Assembly: GCF_003096035.1 (NCBI RefSeq)
Contig: NZ_CP029186.1
Span: forward strand, 2,555,001 to 2,619,000
Source of the DNA: Flavobacterium album
GTDB taxonomy: Bacteria; Bacteroidota; Bacteroidia; Flavobacteriales; Flavobacteriaceae
DNA: 64,000 nt
Direction of reading: 5' to 3'
Part shown: positions 24,115 to 33,291 of the stretch, piece by piece
How the letters are laid out: the number at the start of each line of letters is the position of its first letter
Numbering within the stretch: position 1 is the stretch's first letter
Made by a program: the position numbers and the translations under genes
The notes under the pieces: model-generated
The model's input: only the letters and a program-made list of their open reading frames with translations
What the model was told of the DNA's origin: nothing
The model's database searches: none

Positions 24115-24750
24115 ATGAGAAGATTACCGGTTTATTTTTTACTGGATACCTCAGGCTCCATGTATGGCGAGCCCATTCATGCCCTGAATAACGCACTCAG
24201 CGGGATGGTAAACACGCTTCGTAGCGATGCGCAGGCGCTGGATTCACTGTGGATCAGCATCATTACGTTCGACCGTGAAGTAAAGGAGCTCGTGCCGCTT
24301 ACCGAGCTCGTGCAGTTTCGCCTGCCGGAGATCACCTGTCCCCAGAGCGGCCCCACCAATACAGGTGCCGCGCTGGATTTCGTGCTTACTAAAGTTGAGC
24401 AGGACATCATAAAAAGCTCGCCTACGCAAAAGGGCGACTGGAAACCGCTACTGTTCCTCTTTACGGATGGCAAGCCATCAGATATACAGCTGTACCGAGA
24501 AAAAACCGCGCAGGTGCGTGCCTACAATTTTGGCGCTGTGGTGGGCTGTGCGGCCGGCCACCTGGCTAACGATGCCATGCTGAAAGAGCTGACCGACAAC
24601 GTGGTACACCTTGATTCGGCGGACAGCCAGACCCTGAAGACGTTCTTCAAGTGGGTGTCTGAAACCATAGAGCAGGGTAACAGGAGCCAGGGCACAGGAG
24701 AGGAAACACGCCTCCCGCCGCCGCCTGACGAGATTACCGTTGTTATTTAA
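24115..24750 (+). CDS. TerY-like vWA protein 1
   Basis: A 211-residue von Willebrand A domain protein. The MIDAS starts at Asp11 (LLDTSGSM, D-x-S-x-S), and later metal residues lie in GPTNTGAAL and FLFTDGKPSD. The C-terminus ends in a short proline-rich tail. This is the TerY type, a cytosolic metal-dependent adhesion module in Ter complexes. It is paralogous to the next protein but lacks its Cys-rich tail. Confidence 0.9.
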   Translation: MRRLPVYFLLDTSGSMYGEPIHALNNALSGMVNTLRSDAQALDSLWISIITFDREVKELVPLTELVQFRLPEITCPQSGPTNTGAALDFVLTKVEQDIIKSSPTQKGDWKPLLFLFTDGKPSDIQLYREKTAQVRAYNFGAVVGCAAGHLANDAMLKELTDNVVHLDSADSQTLKTFFKWVSETIEQGNRSQGTGEETRLPPPPDEITVVI

Positions 24751-24766
24751 TGGGTTATACTTTATA

Positions 24767-24848
24767 AACCTACAAGGTTTTGAAAACCTTGTAGGTTGGC
24801 AGACCGAAGATTACCTAATCTCCTGCAAGGTCTTTGCGACCTTGTAGG
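24767..24848. repeat. Two hairpins between the vWA genes
   Basis: Hairpin one (24767-24797) has perfect 15-bp arms of AACCTACAAGGTTTT type with a 1-nt loop. Hairpin two (24822-24848) pairs CCTGCAAGGTC with GACCTTGTAGG, one mismatch. They fill the gap between the two vWA genes and could reduce read-through or protect mRNA ends. Confidence 0.75.
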
Positions 24849-24871
24849 TGTACTTTAAATCACTAAAAATC

Positions 24872-25933
24872 ATGAGAAGGCTTCCCATATATTTTTTAAT
24901 AGACATTTCTGAGTCAATGGTAGGCGAACCCATCCAGCAGGTAGAGGAGGGGCTTGCCACCATTATCCAGGCATTAAAATCCGACCCGCACGCGCTGGAA
25001 ACCGTTTGGGTCTCCATCATCGTATTTGCAGGGCAGGCAAAAACACTGGTTCCGTTGCAGGAGATCGTGAGCTTTTACCCGCCTAAGTTCCCCATAGGCA
25101 GCGGCACATCCTTAAGCAAGGGCTTGGGCCACCTGATGTATGAATTGCGCAGCAACATCGTAAAAACGACCTACGAGCAAAAGGGCGACTGGAAGCCTAT
25201 CGTTTTCCTGTTTACCGATGGCGTTCCTACCGATGATACCTCGGCTGCCATTGCCGAATGGAAACAAAACTGGGCGCGTACGGCTAATATGGTCGCAATT
25301 TCCTTTGGGGATGAGACAGACATGAGGCTTTTGGGCGAACTCAGCAATGATGTGATGCATTTTAAGAATACCAGCCCACAGTCGTATAAAGCATTCTTTA
25401 AATGGGTTACCGATTCCATTAAGACGAGCAGCATAAGCGTGGAAAACAATTCAACAGGATTTGAGCTGGCCAAAACCGATGACGAAACCATTTCTAAAAT
25501 AGACCTGAGCAAGCCCGGCGACTATGACCGTGGCGGCTACGTAGACGATAACTTTGTGGTATTCGCGGCGCAATGCCAGAATACCAAACGCCCGTACCTG
25601 ATGAAATATGGCAAGGTATCACAGCCCTCCAACTTCGGGGGGATGAATTTCGAGACACGTGCCTACAGGCTGATGGGCGCTTATCCGGTAGATAACTCCT
25701 ATTATGAACTTGCCGATAAGTCGTATGAGAACAACGTGAGCAGCGATGAGCTGATAGGCGCGCCTACCTGCCCGTGCTGTGGGAACCAATATGGACTGGC
25801 TGTTTGCTCTTGCCGTAAGATCCACTGCATAGGCGATGAGGAAGTGAGCACGTGCCCATGGTGCGGCTCTCAGGGTAAATATACCTCGGGTGGTGGCAAT
25901 GGCGGCTTCAACATCGGCAGGGCACAGGGGTAA
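24872..25933 (+). CDS. TerY-like vWA protein 2 with C-terminal zinc-ribbon (TerY-C)
   Basis: 353 residues from the ATG at 24872. The frame is open from a GTG at 24848, but that lies in a hairpin and the neighbour starts identically with MRRLP. Residues 1-200 are a vWA domain (MIDAS DISESM from Asp11; LFTDGVPTDD). A linker (about 220-300) follows, then a Cys-rich tail: CPCCGNQYGLAVCSCRKIHC and CPWCG, matching the TerY-C zinc-binding module. This protein may bridge the phosphatase/kinase pair to TerD. It overlaps the PP2C gene by one base. Confidence 0.88.
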   Translation: MRRLPIYFLIDISESMVGEPIQQVEEGLATIIQALKSDPHALETVWVSIIVFAGQAKTLVPLQEIVSFYPPKFPIGSGTSLSKGLGHLMYELRSNIVKTTYEQKGDWKPIVFLFTDGVPTDDTSAAIAEWKQNWARTANMVAISFGDETDMRLLGELSNDVMHFKNTSPQSYKAFFKWVTDSIKTSSISVENNSTGFELAKTDDETISKIDLSKPGDYDRGGYVDDNFVVFAAQCQNTKRPYLMKYGKVSQPSNFGGMNFETRAYRLMGAYPVDNSYYELADKSYENNVSSDELIGAPTCPCCGNQYGLAVCSCRKIHCIGDEEVSTCPWCGSQGKYTSGGGNGGFNIGRAQG

Positions 25934-27321
25934 TGAACGACATCCAAAAATACATTTTTACGCTCCTGGCCAACCAGGGCATACACAGCCCGCAGCAATT
26001 CGAAAAGGAATTCCTTGAGTTTGCCGTGCGGGAAGAAAATATAAAGAACGTAAGCCTTATAAGACAGCTACAGGTACAAATGACACAAGCATGGCAGATC
26101 AGGGCACGGCGGCTGGAAATAGCCGGGCAATATATCACTTTCCCCAACGGGATGGCGGGCAGGCCGTATACTGCATTGTTTAACTTCGAAACGTTAAACC
26201 TTACCGACCTTACAAGCCATTCGCTCACAGGCTTTGAAGGCACCGGGCTGGAATATGACGCGGTTACCCGCACCATATCCGGGACACCGGACCAGGGGGG
26301 AGACATTACACTGGAATTCACCTACAATTTTGAAGGTGAGGAAGAGGGCGCAGCGCCAAACGTAAAGAAGCTTTCGATCATCATCAATGCCGACCCAAAA
26401 TCACTTTGGAAAGATATCCCCAGCGATGCCAACGGGCTGTATTCTAAACCTGATAATGTTGCCGAGATCTGTCAGCTTGGAGGGAAAACCCTCGTAGCGG
26501 CTTCGCGCCGTGGCAGGTCGCATGCTAATATTGGAGGCTATCGTGACGACGACTACGATTATGCTGAACTGGAAAACGGCTGGAGTGTCATTGCGGTATC
26601 AGATGGGGCAGGCTCGGCGCCGGCCGGGCGTAAAGGCTCGGAGATCGCCTGCAATGCCGTTGTGGATTACCTGAAGCACCAGTTTACCGCTGAGCGATCT
26701 TCAGTAATTGACGAAGCGGTTTCGGCGAATGCCAAAGAAAAAATTAAGGAGCTGGGACTTCCGTATCTTTCGGGGGCAGCAAACCATGCTTTTGAGGAAA
26801 TAGAGCATTTTTCGCGTGAGGCAGCGATGCCACTAAGCAATTTTCATGCTACATTGGTTTTTGCGCTGGTAAAGCATTATCCGCAGGGATCGGCATTCAT
26901 GACATTTAGTATTGGCGACTGCCCGATGGCGCTGCTCAACAAAGACATGACGGAAGTGACCCTGATGAACAAGCTGGATGTTGGCGAGTTTGGCGGGGGC
27001 ACGCGCTTTATAACCATGCCCGAAATTTTCAGGGCGGATGATTTTGAGGCGCGGTTTCGTTTTGAGTTTGTAACAGATTTCTCTTATTTCGTACTAATGA
27101 CAGACGGGATATATGACCCGAAATTTGAAGTGGAAGCCAACCTGGACAAAATAGAAAGGTGGCAGCACTTTTTTGAAGACCTTGACCTTGAACGTAAGAA
27201 CAGGGAAGCGCTGCCGGGCATGCGAAGAGGCAACGATGACATACGGGACAGGCTTGCCGAATGGATGGATTTCTGGAGCCCCGGCAATCATGACGACAGG
27301 ACGCTGGCGATATTATTTTAA
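25933..27321 (+). CDS. PP2C-type protein phosphatase with Ig-like N-terminal region
   Basis: A 462-residue protein. Residues 1-62 are helical. About 65-152 look like an Ig/cadherin-type domain (TFPNGMAGRPYTALFNFETL and TRTISGTPDQGGDITLEFTY), rare in a cytosolic signalling protein. From about 185 a PP2C domain follows: RRGRSHANIGGYRDDD, the metal motif VIAVSDGAGSAPAG (Asp224), FSIGDCPMAL, FVLMTDGIYDPKFE and GNHDDRTLAILF. It should remove phosphate from Ser/Thr, probably countering the kinase downstream. It overlaps the vWA gene by one base. Confidence 0.88.
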   Translation: MNDIQKYIFTLLANQGIHSPQQFEKEFLEFAVREENIKNVSLIRQLQVQMTQAWQIRARRLEIAGQYITFPNGMAGRPYTALFNFETLNLTDLTSHSLTGFEGTGLEYDAVTRTISGTPDQGGDITLEFTYNFEGEEEGAAPNVKKLSIIINADPKSLWKDIPSDANGLYSKPDNVAEICQLGGKTLVAASRRGRSHANIGGYRDDDYDYAELENGWSVIAVSDGAGSAPAGRKGSEIACNAVVDYLKHQFTAERSSVIDEAVSANAKEKIKELGLPYLSGAANHAFEEIEHFSREAAMPLSNFHATLVFALVKHYPQGSAFMTFSIGDCPMALLNKDMTEVTLMNKLDVGEFGGGTRFITMPEIFRADDFEARFRFEFVTDFSYFVLMTDGIYDPKFEVEANLDKIERWQHFFEDLDLERKNREALPGMRRGNDDIRDRLAEWMDFWSPGNHDDRTLAILF

Positions 27322-27331
27322 ACTTTTTGTT

Positions 27332-27490
27332 TTAACCACATAGGCACATAGTTTTGTTGTGGTTAGAAGAGGCATTATATTTTGGATAGTGAAACATTAG
27401 TTGAAGCGAAGCTTTACCGCTGATGTGTTCTATAAGTACTATCTCTATAAAATTTTGATAAAACATTGGCTATGTGCCTATGTGGTTAAA
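27332..27490. repeat. CCACATAG palindromic element, copy 5 (inside the Ter cluster)
   Basis: Starts TTAACCACATAGGCACATAG and ends CCTATGTGGTTAAA, with inner GTTGAAGCGAAGCTTTACC. It separates the phosphatase and kinase genes. Confidence 0.85.
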
Positions 27491-27538
27491 TTGTTTTCAA
27501 CTTGCAGCTAAATAATTGGTTGCATTTTTAAATAGTAA

Positions 27539-29053
27539 ATGGAAATAAAGACGGTACGGTCGGTGAACGACCCGAATAAAACCTACGAGCTTGTAGACAA
27601 CGGCGAGCCGATGCGCGGCGGGATGAAGGATGTGTACTTCAGCCCCGACAAGTCGTATGTGGTGGCGTTTTTCCGCGATAAGCTGGATGAGAACCAAAAG
27701 GAACGCCTGAAGCGCATCACCAGCTACTACCTTCCGCAGATAAAGAATAAAGAAGCCGCCGATTATTACCTTGAGGAAGTATTCCGCTGGCCCACCGATG
27801 TGGTGGATTACCAAGGCTTAACAGGTATTATCGTCCCGGCCTACAAAGGTAAATTCTTCTTTTCGAAAGGCCATGAAACGGGCGACCTTATAAAAGGCAA
27901 AGAGAAGAACGGAAAATGGTTTGCTGCCGCAAAGTTCAGGAATGAGCAGTTCCCGCTGAGGGTGGCAAAATCGGAGCTGGGCAACTGGCTCAGCTATTTC
28001 CAGATATGCGTGAACCTGGTGCGCGGCGTGAAGAAAATGCACGCTATGGGACTGGCACACTCCGATCTTTCTTATAACAACGTACTGATAGACCCTGTTG
28101 AAAAAGCGGCCTGTATGATCGACCTTGACGGATTGGTGGTACCGGGACTGTTCCCAGCGGAGGTTATCGGTACAGCAGAATTTATCGCCCCCGAAGTTTT
28201 GGCAACAAAGCACCTTGACAAGAACGATCCCAACCGGATACTGCCCAGCAGGCTGACCGACCTGCATGCGCTCCCGGTATTGATATATATGTTCCTGCTG
28301 CATCGCCACCCGCTGAAAGGAGGGAAGGTGCACGACCTGGATACTGAAAAAGACGACCTGCTTTCGATGGGGGAAAAAGCGCTGTTCATTGAGCACCCTA
28401 CCGACCAGACCAACAGGCCAAAGCCCAACCGCTTCTCTAAATGGGATATGCCATGGGCCGATATTAATGCGTTGCCGTATACCATAACGGGGCCATATCT
28501 AACGGAAATGTTCAACCGCGCGTTTATCGAAGGGCTGCACGATCCGCAAATGCGGCCGCCGGCTGAGGCCTGGGAACAGGCATTGCTGAAAACGGTAGAC
28601 CTGATGCAGAAATGCGAAAATGCCAACTGCAGCCAGCAATGGTATGTGTTTGACAACTCGAGCGCACCAAAATGCCCTTTTTGCGGAACAAAACATCAGG
28701 GAACATTGCCAATGCTCGATTTTTATTACGAATTTAGCCCCGGGGTTTGGAAGCCCGACAACCAGCGCCTGATGGTGTACAACAACCAGTACCTTTTCAG
28801 CTGGCATGTGAACCGGAATATAATACGGAACGAAAGGCTGGACCCGCGCGAAAAGATTCCGGTAGGGTATTTTACTTTTTTTGAAGGCAAATGGGTCTTT
28901 GTGAACCAGAAGCTGGATGCAATGAAGGATGTGACTGAAGGAAAAGATATACCGGTGGGCTCTATGATAGAGCTGACGAACGGGAAAAAAATATTGCTGT
29001 CGTCTAAAGAAGGCGGCAGGCTTGCACTGATAACAATTACAAATAACAATTAA
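27539..29053 (+). CDS. Divergent Ser/Thr protein kinase with zinc ribbon
   Basis: A 504-residue protein. The kinase fold is visible but altered: glycine-rich GEPMRGGMKDVYF (residues 22-34), catalytic HSDLSYNNVLID (174-185, Asp176 in place within HSD rather than HRD), and MIDLDG for DFG (Asp195). Residues ~355-385 carry paired Cys (CENANC...CPFCG), a zinc ribbon. The C-terminal ~100 residues are beta-rich, possibly FHA-like. It probably phosphorylates TerD or vWA partners, opposed by the PP2C protein upstream. The kinase/PP2C/vWA triad is known from Ter-linked systems. Confidence 0.85.
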   Translation: MEIKTVRSVNDPNKTYELVDNGEPMRGGMKDVYFSPDKSYVVAFFRDKLDENQKERLKRITSYYLPQIKNKEAADYYLEEVFRWPTDVVDYQGLTGIIVPAYKGKFFFSKGHETGDLIKGKEKNGKWFAAAKFRNEQFPLRVAKSELGNWLSYFQICVNLVRGVKKMHAMGLAHSDLSYNNVLIDPVEKAACMIDLDGLVVPGLFPAEVIGTAEFIAPEVLATKHLDKNDPNRILPSRLTDLHALPVLIYMFLLHRHPLKGGKVHDLDTEKDDLLSMGEKALFIEHPTDQTNRPKPNRFSKWDMPWADINALPYTITGPYLTEMFNRAFIEGLHDPQMRPPAEAWEQALLKTVDLMQKCENANCSQQWYVFDNSSAPKCPFCGTKHQGTLPMLDFYYEFSPGVWKPDNQRLMVYNNQYLFSWHVNRNIIRNERLDPREKIPVGYFTFFEGKWVFVNQKLDAMKDVTEGKDIPVGSMIELTNGKKILLSSKEGGRLALITITNNN

Positions 29054-29066
29054 TACTAAAAGAGAA

Positions 29067-30083
29067 ATGGATAAAGACAGTTTATTTTATCACCCGGGGC
29101 TTTTAGCCGGTTTTGCAGTACTGGTGGTCATCATGCTTTTGCTTGACCTTGGAGTCTTCAACAAAAAAAGCCATGCGGTTACCAACAAGGAAGCCATTAT
29201 TTGGTCGTTGGTATGGATATCATTATCTATGGCATTCAGCGGGGTCATCTATTGGGTTTTCAATGCAGAATCACATGAGGTAGCCCTTGAGAAATTTTCT
29301 CAGTTCCAGTCGGCTTACTGGATAGAGAAAGCCTTATCAGTAGACAACCTCTTTGTATTTATATTGGTATTTGGATTTTTTAACGTGCCGAAAGAAAACC
29401 ATCATAAGGTGCTGTTTTGGGGTATCATCGGAGCATTGGTGCTTCGTGCGATATTCATTTTCAGCGGTGTGGAGCTCATCAAGCTTACCTACCTGCCTGA
29501 GATGACTATTTTTGGATACAATGTTGAGATCAACGTAATAATGACGCTGTTCGGGCTGTTCCTTATTTATGCCGGTATAAAATCGGCCTTTGCCGAAGAC
29601 GATGATGATGAGGAAAAAGATTTCAGCAAGAGCCCGGGCGCTAAGTTTATCTATAAATTTTTCAAGGTAAGCAAGAACTACGATAAGGATAAATTCTTTA
29701 CGATAGAAAATGGCATAAAGGTAGCTACGCCGCTACTGGTTGTGGTAGGTGTTATCGAGTTTACCGACCTTCTTTTTGCGGTCGATTCTATCCCTGCAAT
29801 CTTCGCTATTGCCCCTGATGATCCGTTCATTCTTTATACATCGAACATTTTTGCGATACTTGGGCTTAGAGCATTATACTTCCTTTTGGCAAACTTTATC
29901 CACCTGTTCAGCAAGCTGAAATACGGCTTGGCGATCATATTGTCGTTCATTGGTGTGAAGATGGTTATCGCGCCAATATACCACATCGAGTCGATGCACT
30001 CACTTATCGTGGTAGGCGGCGTACTCGTGTTATCGGTACTGGCATCGGTGCTGTTCCCTGAAAAGGAGGAAGCTGCGAACTAG
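29067..30083 (+). CDS. terC: TerC-family integral membrane protein
   Basis: A 338-residue membrane protein with about nine hydrophobic segments. It contains the family motifs KALSVDNLFVFILVF (with Asp in the membrane) and FTDLLFAVDSIPAIFAI, plus an acidic loop FAEDDDDEEKD (near residues 173-183). TerC proteins move or sense metal ions (manganese or calcium) and may anchor the TerD complex to the membrane. It lies 13 nt after the kinase gene, closing the cluster. Confidence 0.92.
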   Translation: MDKDSLFYHPGLLAGFAVLVVIMLLLDLGVFNKKSHAVTNKEAIIWSLVWISLSMAFSGVIYWVFNAESHEVALEKFSQFQSAYWIEKALSVDNLFVFILVFGFFNVPKENHHKVLFWGIIGALVLRAIFIFSGVELIKLTYLPEMTIFGYNVEINVIMTLFGLFLIYAGIKSAFAEDDDDEEKDFSKSPGAKFIYKFFKVSKNYDKDKFFTIENGIKVATPLLVVVGVIEFTDLLFAVDSIPAIFAIAPDDPFILYTSNIFAILGLRALYFLLANFIHLFSKLKYGLAIILSFIGVKMVIAPIYHIESMHSLIVVGGVLVLSVLASVLFPEKEEAAN

Positions 30084-30104
30084 GTGATTCGGTAATTATA
30101 TGAC

Positions 30105-30136
30105 AGACCCCAAAGGTTTCAAAACCTTTGGGGTCT
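30105..30136. terminator. Strong hairpin after terC
   Basis: AGACCCCAAAGGTTT and AAACCTTTGGGGTCT form a near-perfect 15-bp stem 22 nt past the terC stop. A weak T-rich stretch (GATTTTTTACC) follows about 8 nt later. It probably ends the Ter transcript, but belongs to a repeated hairpin type. Confidence 0.6.
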
Positions 30137-30192
30137 TGTATGATTTTTTACCACTTTGAGAGTACTATGAGGCAAAATCAATATACTCTTAT

Positions 30193-30200
30193 TATATTTG
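30193..30200 (+). promoter_or_regulatory. -7 promoter element of fabG
   Basis: TATATTTG, a full TAnnTTTG match, 32 nt before the chosen fabG ATG. No good TTG about 20 nt upstream. It rules against the longer start at 30128. Confidence 0.5.
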
Positions 30201-30232
30201 TCATTCATACAGACAAACTAACGAAACGTACT

Positions 30233-30979
30233 ATGAAATTATTAGAAGGAAAAACGGCAATAATCACCGGCGCGAGCAGGGGTATAGGCCGTGGTATCGC
30301 GATTGTTTTTGCACAGCATGGCGCTAATGTGGCATTTACTTACAGCGCTTCGGTTGAAGCTGCCCAGGCACTTGAAGAAGAGCTTAAAGGATATGGCATT
30401 TCTGCAAAAGGCTACCAAAGCAACGCGGCCGATTTTAATGAGGCACAGAAGCTGGCCGACGATGTAGTGGCTACTTTTGGCACAATCGACATCCTTATCA
30501 ACAATGCCGGTATTACAAAAGATAACCTGCTGATGAGGATTTCCGAGGAAGATTTTGATAAAGTGATCGAGGTAAACCTTAAATCGGTTTTCAATATGAC
30601 TAAGGCGGTGCAGCGCACGATGCTGAAAGCCCGCAGCGGGTCGATCATTAATATGAGCTCTGTAGTGGGTGTGAAAGGCAATGCCGGGCAGACCAACTAT
30701 GCGGCTTCCAAAGCAGGGGTTATCGGTTTTACCAAATCGGTGGCGCTTGAATTAGGCTCGCGTAATATCCGTTGCAACGCTATCGCACCGGGATTCATCG
30801 AAACCGAAATGACAGGCAAGCTTCCTGAAGATGTAGTGAAAGGCTGGGCAGAAGCAATTCCTTTGAAAAGGGGAGGTTCGCCGGAAGATGTGGCGAATGC
30901 CTGCGTATTCCTTGCTTCGGACATGGCGGCTTACATCACAGGCCAGACACTAAACGTTGACGGCGGTATGCTTACATAA
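30233..30979 (+). CDS. fabG: 3-oxoacyl-ACP reductase FabG
   Basis: 248 residues from the ATG at 30233, the normal FabG length. The frame is open from 30128, but that would precede the promoter element. It has the NADP-binding TGASRGIGRGIA, NNAG in ILINNAGITKDNLLMR, the catalytic Ser in NMSSVVG, the YAASKAG motif (Tyr and Lys), and PGFIETEM. It reduces 3-oxoacyl-ACP in each cycle of fatty-acid synthesis. It is followed 29 nt later by a membrane vWA protein gene. Confidence 0.94.
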   Translation: MKLLEGKTAIITGASRGIGRGIAIVFAQHGANVAFTYSASVEAAQALEEELKGYGISAKGYQSNAADFNEAQKLADDVVATFGTIDILINNAGITKDNLLMRISEEDFDKVIEVNLKSVFNMTKAVQRTMLKARSGSIINMSSVVGVKGNAGQTNYAASKAGVIGFTKSVALELGSRNIRCNAIAPGFIETEMTGKLPEDVVKGWAEAIPLKRGGSPEDVANACVFLASDMAAYITGQTLNVDGGMLT

Positions 30980-31008
30980 TAAAAATTTGAAAATTACGAT
31001 AATATAGA

Positions 31009-33036
31009 ATGACTGCATCAACGGTTTTATGGTTACTACTGTCGCTACTGGCAGCATTTGCATTATCGTTTTACCAATATCTTTTTAAAGCCAAAAAGAG
31101 AAGCAGGCTGCATATCTTTTTGGCTTTTCTTCGTTTTGTCACGCTGTTCTCGGTCTTCGTGCTGTTGATAAATCCTGTCATCACAAGGAAAGACCTCGAA
31201 ACCGTAAAAACACCCTTGCCCATAGTACTCGACAATTCCCAATCTATAAAAGAACTGGGACAGGACGGCCTTGCGAAGCAGTTGGCTGAAAAGCTGACTT
31301 CTAATAAGGAACTTAAAGACAAGTATGATGTGCAGCTGTATACCTTTGATGAAAGCTTTGGCTCTGGCAAAGAACCCGACTTTAAAGGAAAGCAAACCAA
31401 CATCGACCAGGCAGCGCAAAACCTCAAGCAGCTGTACCGCAACGCCAATTACCCTGTTGTATTATTGTCTGATGGCAACCAAACCATCGGCAATGATTAT
31501 GTGTACAGTTTCCGCGAAAATACAGCGGTGTACCCATTAGTACTGGGCGATACGACTACATTCCTGGACCTTAGGGTAAGCCAGGTGAATGTGAACAAGT
31601 ATGCCTTTTTGAAGAATAAATTCCCGGTTGAAGTATTCCTGCAATACAACGGGAACAAAAATGTCAATGCCGTTTTCTCGATCATGCAGGGCAATTCGGT
31701 GCTGAGTAAGCAGAATGTCGTTTTCTCAAAAGACAGGAAAGCACAGTCGCTTTCGGTACTTTTGGATGCATCCAAAGTAGGCGTGCAGACCTTTAAAGCT
31801 GTGATCTCTTCTGCGGAAGCGGAAAAGAACAAATACAATAACGTCAAAAATTTTGCCGTAGAGGTTATCGACCAACGCTCGGAAGTGGCATTGGTATCGT
31901 CCATAAACCATCCTGATCTTGGCGCGCTGAAACGTTCTATAGAGACCAACCAGCAACGGAAGGTTACTATACTCAAGCCTAATGAAGTGAAGTCGTTACA
32001 GGATTATAACGTGCTTATATTGTACCAGCCGGATGCATCATTCAGGCAGCTTTTGGAACTGAATAAGAACGCAGGGCTCAACACATTCATCATCACCGGG
32101 TTGTCTACCGATTTCAACCTGCTGAACCAATACCAGCAGCAACTGAACTTCAGGATGACCTCGCAGCGCGAAGAGTACCTCGCGGATTTTGACAGTCAGT
32201 TCAACCTTTTTGCGGCTACAGATATCGGCTTTGGGCAATTCCCGCCGTTGCAACATCCGTTTGGGACTATTACGCCAAAAGAAAATACCAATGTGCTATT
32301 GCAGGCGCGTATCAGGAATGTAAAGACCGAGAACCCGCTGATGGTATTTTCGGAAAATGGCCCGCAGCGCAGCGCTTTCCTGTTAGGGGAGAATATCTGG
32401 AAATGGCGGATGGAGAGCCACCAGAACAACAAATCGTTTGAGCAGTTTGATATTTTTATGGATAAGACCATCCAGTTCCTGGCATCGAATTCCAAACGCA
32501 AATCGCTTGTGGTGAACCATGAGAGTTTTTATAATTCAGGCGAAGTAATACAGATAAAAGCGCAGTATTTCAACAAGAATTACGAATTTGAGGAGAATGC
32601 AAGGCTGACGATCCAGCTTAAGAACAAAAAAACCGGTTCCACAAAAAACTACGATTTCCTGAAAGGCAGCAATGAATATAAGGTAAACCTGGATGGGCTT
32701 GATGCCGGGCAATATAGCTTCACAGTAAAGGAAGCTACATCCAACACATCATATAGCGGTTCATTTGAAGTGCTTGATTTCGAGATCGAGAAACAATTCG
32801 TAAACCCTGACCTCGCAAGGCTGAAACAAACGGCTGCCAACACGAATGGCACGGTTTATTATCCGGCACAGGTGGATCAGTTAGCAGATGTTCTGCTTAA
32901 GAATGAAAACTACAAAGCCATACAAAAAGAGATCATCAAAAAATCCCCCATGATCGACTGGATATGGTTATTGGTTATCCTTGTCGTATCGCTTGCCGCA
33001 GAATGGTTTATACGCAAATATAACGGCTTGCTATAA
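31009..33036 (+). CDS. Membrane-anchored vWA-domain protein
   Basis: A 675-residue protein with two N-terminal transmembrane segments (residues 5-22 and 38-58) and one near the C-terminus (WIWLLVILVVSLAAEWFI). Between them is a vWA domain with MIDAS-like LDNSQS (near residue 74) and VVLLSDGNQTIGND. A long periplasmic region follows with beta-sandwich character (repeated LDGLDAGQYSFTVKEA-like strands). Bacteroidota have conserved proteins of this shape next to metabolic genes; the function is unknown. Not part of the Ter cluster. Confidence 0.8.
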   Translation: MTASTVLWLLLSLLAAFALSFYQYLFKAKKRSRLHIFLAFLRFVTLFSVFVLLINPVITRKDLETVKTPLPIVLDNSQSIKELGQDGLAKQLAEKLTSNKELKDKYDVQLYTFDESFGSGKEPDFKGKQTNIDQAAQNLKQLYRNANYPVVLLSDGNQTIGNDYVYSFRENTAVYPLVLGDTTTFLDLRVSQVNVNKYAFLKNKFPVEVFLQYNGNKNVNAVFSIMQGNSVLSKQNVVFSKDRKAQSLSVLLDASKVGVQTFKAVISSAEAEKNKYNNVKNFAVEVIDQRSEVALVSSINHPDLGALKRSIETNQQRKVTILKPNEVKSLQDYNVLILYQPDASFRQLLELNKNAGLNTFIITGLSTDFNLLNQYQQQLNFRMTSQREEYLADFDSQFNLFAATDIGFGQFPPLQHPFGTITPKENTNVLLQARIRNVKTENPLMVFSENGPQRSAFLLGENIWKWRMESHQNNKSFEQFDIFMDKTIQFLASNSKRKSLVVNHESFYNSGEVIQIKAQYFNKNYEFEENARLTIQLKNKKTGSTKNYDFLKGSNEYKVNLDGLDAGQYSFTVKEATSNTSYSGSFEVLDFEIEKQFVNPDLARLKQTAANTNGTVYYPAQVDQLADVLLKNENYKAIQKEIIKKSPMIDWIWLLVILVVSLAAEWFIRKYNGLL

Positions 33037-33046
33037 GACATTTCTT

Positions 33047-33190
33047 TTAACCACATAGGTACATAGGGGTTATAGCGATTTGTGTATTTTTGAAGGAAAC
33101 ATATCCGCACATAGTGAAGCGACGCTTCATACTCTGTGTTACTCAATAAACTTTATGAAGCCCTAAAGCCTATGTAACTATGTGGTTAAA
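33047..33190. repeat. CCACATAG palindromic element, copy 6
   Basis: Starts TTAACCACATAGGTACATAG and ends ACTATGTGGTTAAA, with inner AGTGAAGCGACGCTTCATAC. It lies between the membrane vWA and META genes. Confidence 0.85.
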
Positions 33191-33261
33191 AATTGATTTC
33201 TTCATTTTTTAATCAATACTAAAGTTATTATAAATCCTATTTTTCTGACGGAAATTGTTTT

Positions 33262-33269
33262 TAAATTTG
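33262..33269 (+). promoter_or_regulatory. -7 promoter element of the META-domain gene
   Basis: TAAATTTG matches TAnnTTTG, 22 nt before the start codon. No clear TTG at the usual distance. Confidence 0.5.
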
Positions 33270-33291
33270 GTAAAACACTAAATTCTAAAAC

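Noticed and set aside
17290..30083. Horizontal island or prophage
   Set aside because: No integrase, tRNA junction, direct repeats or phage genes; neighbours and repeat families are shared with the rest of the window.
17290..30083. Calling the cluster a tellurite-resistance operon
   Set aside because: The name is historical; nothing in the sequence shows tellurite as substrate, so a general stress/defence role is stated instead.
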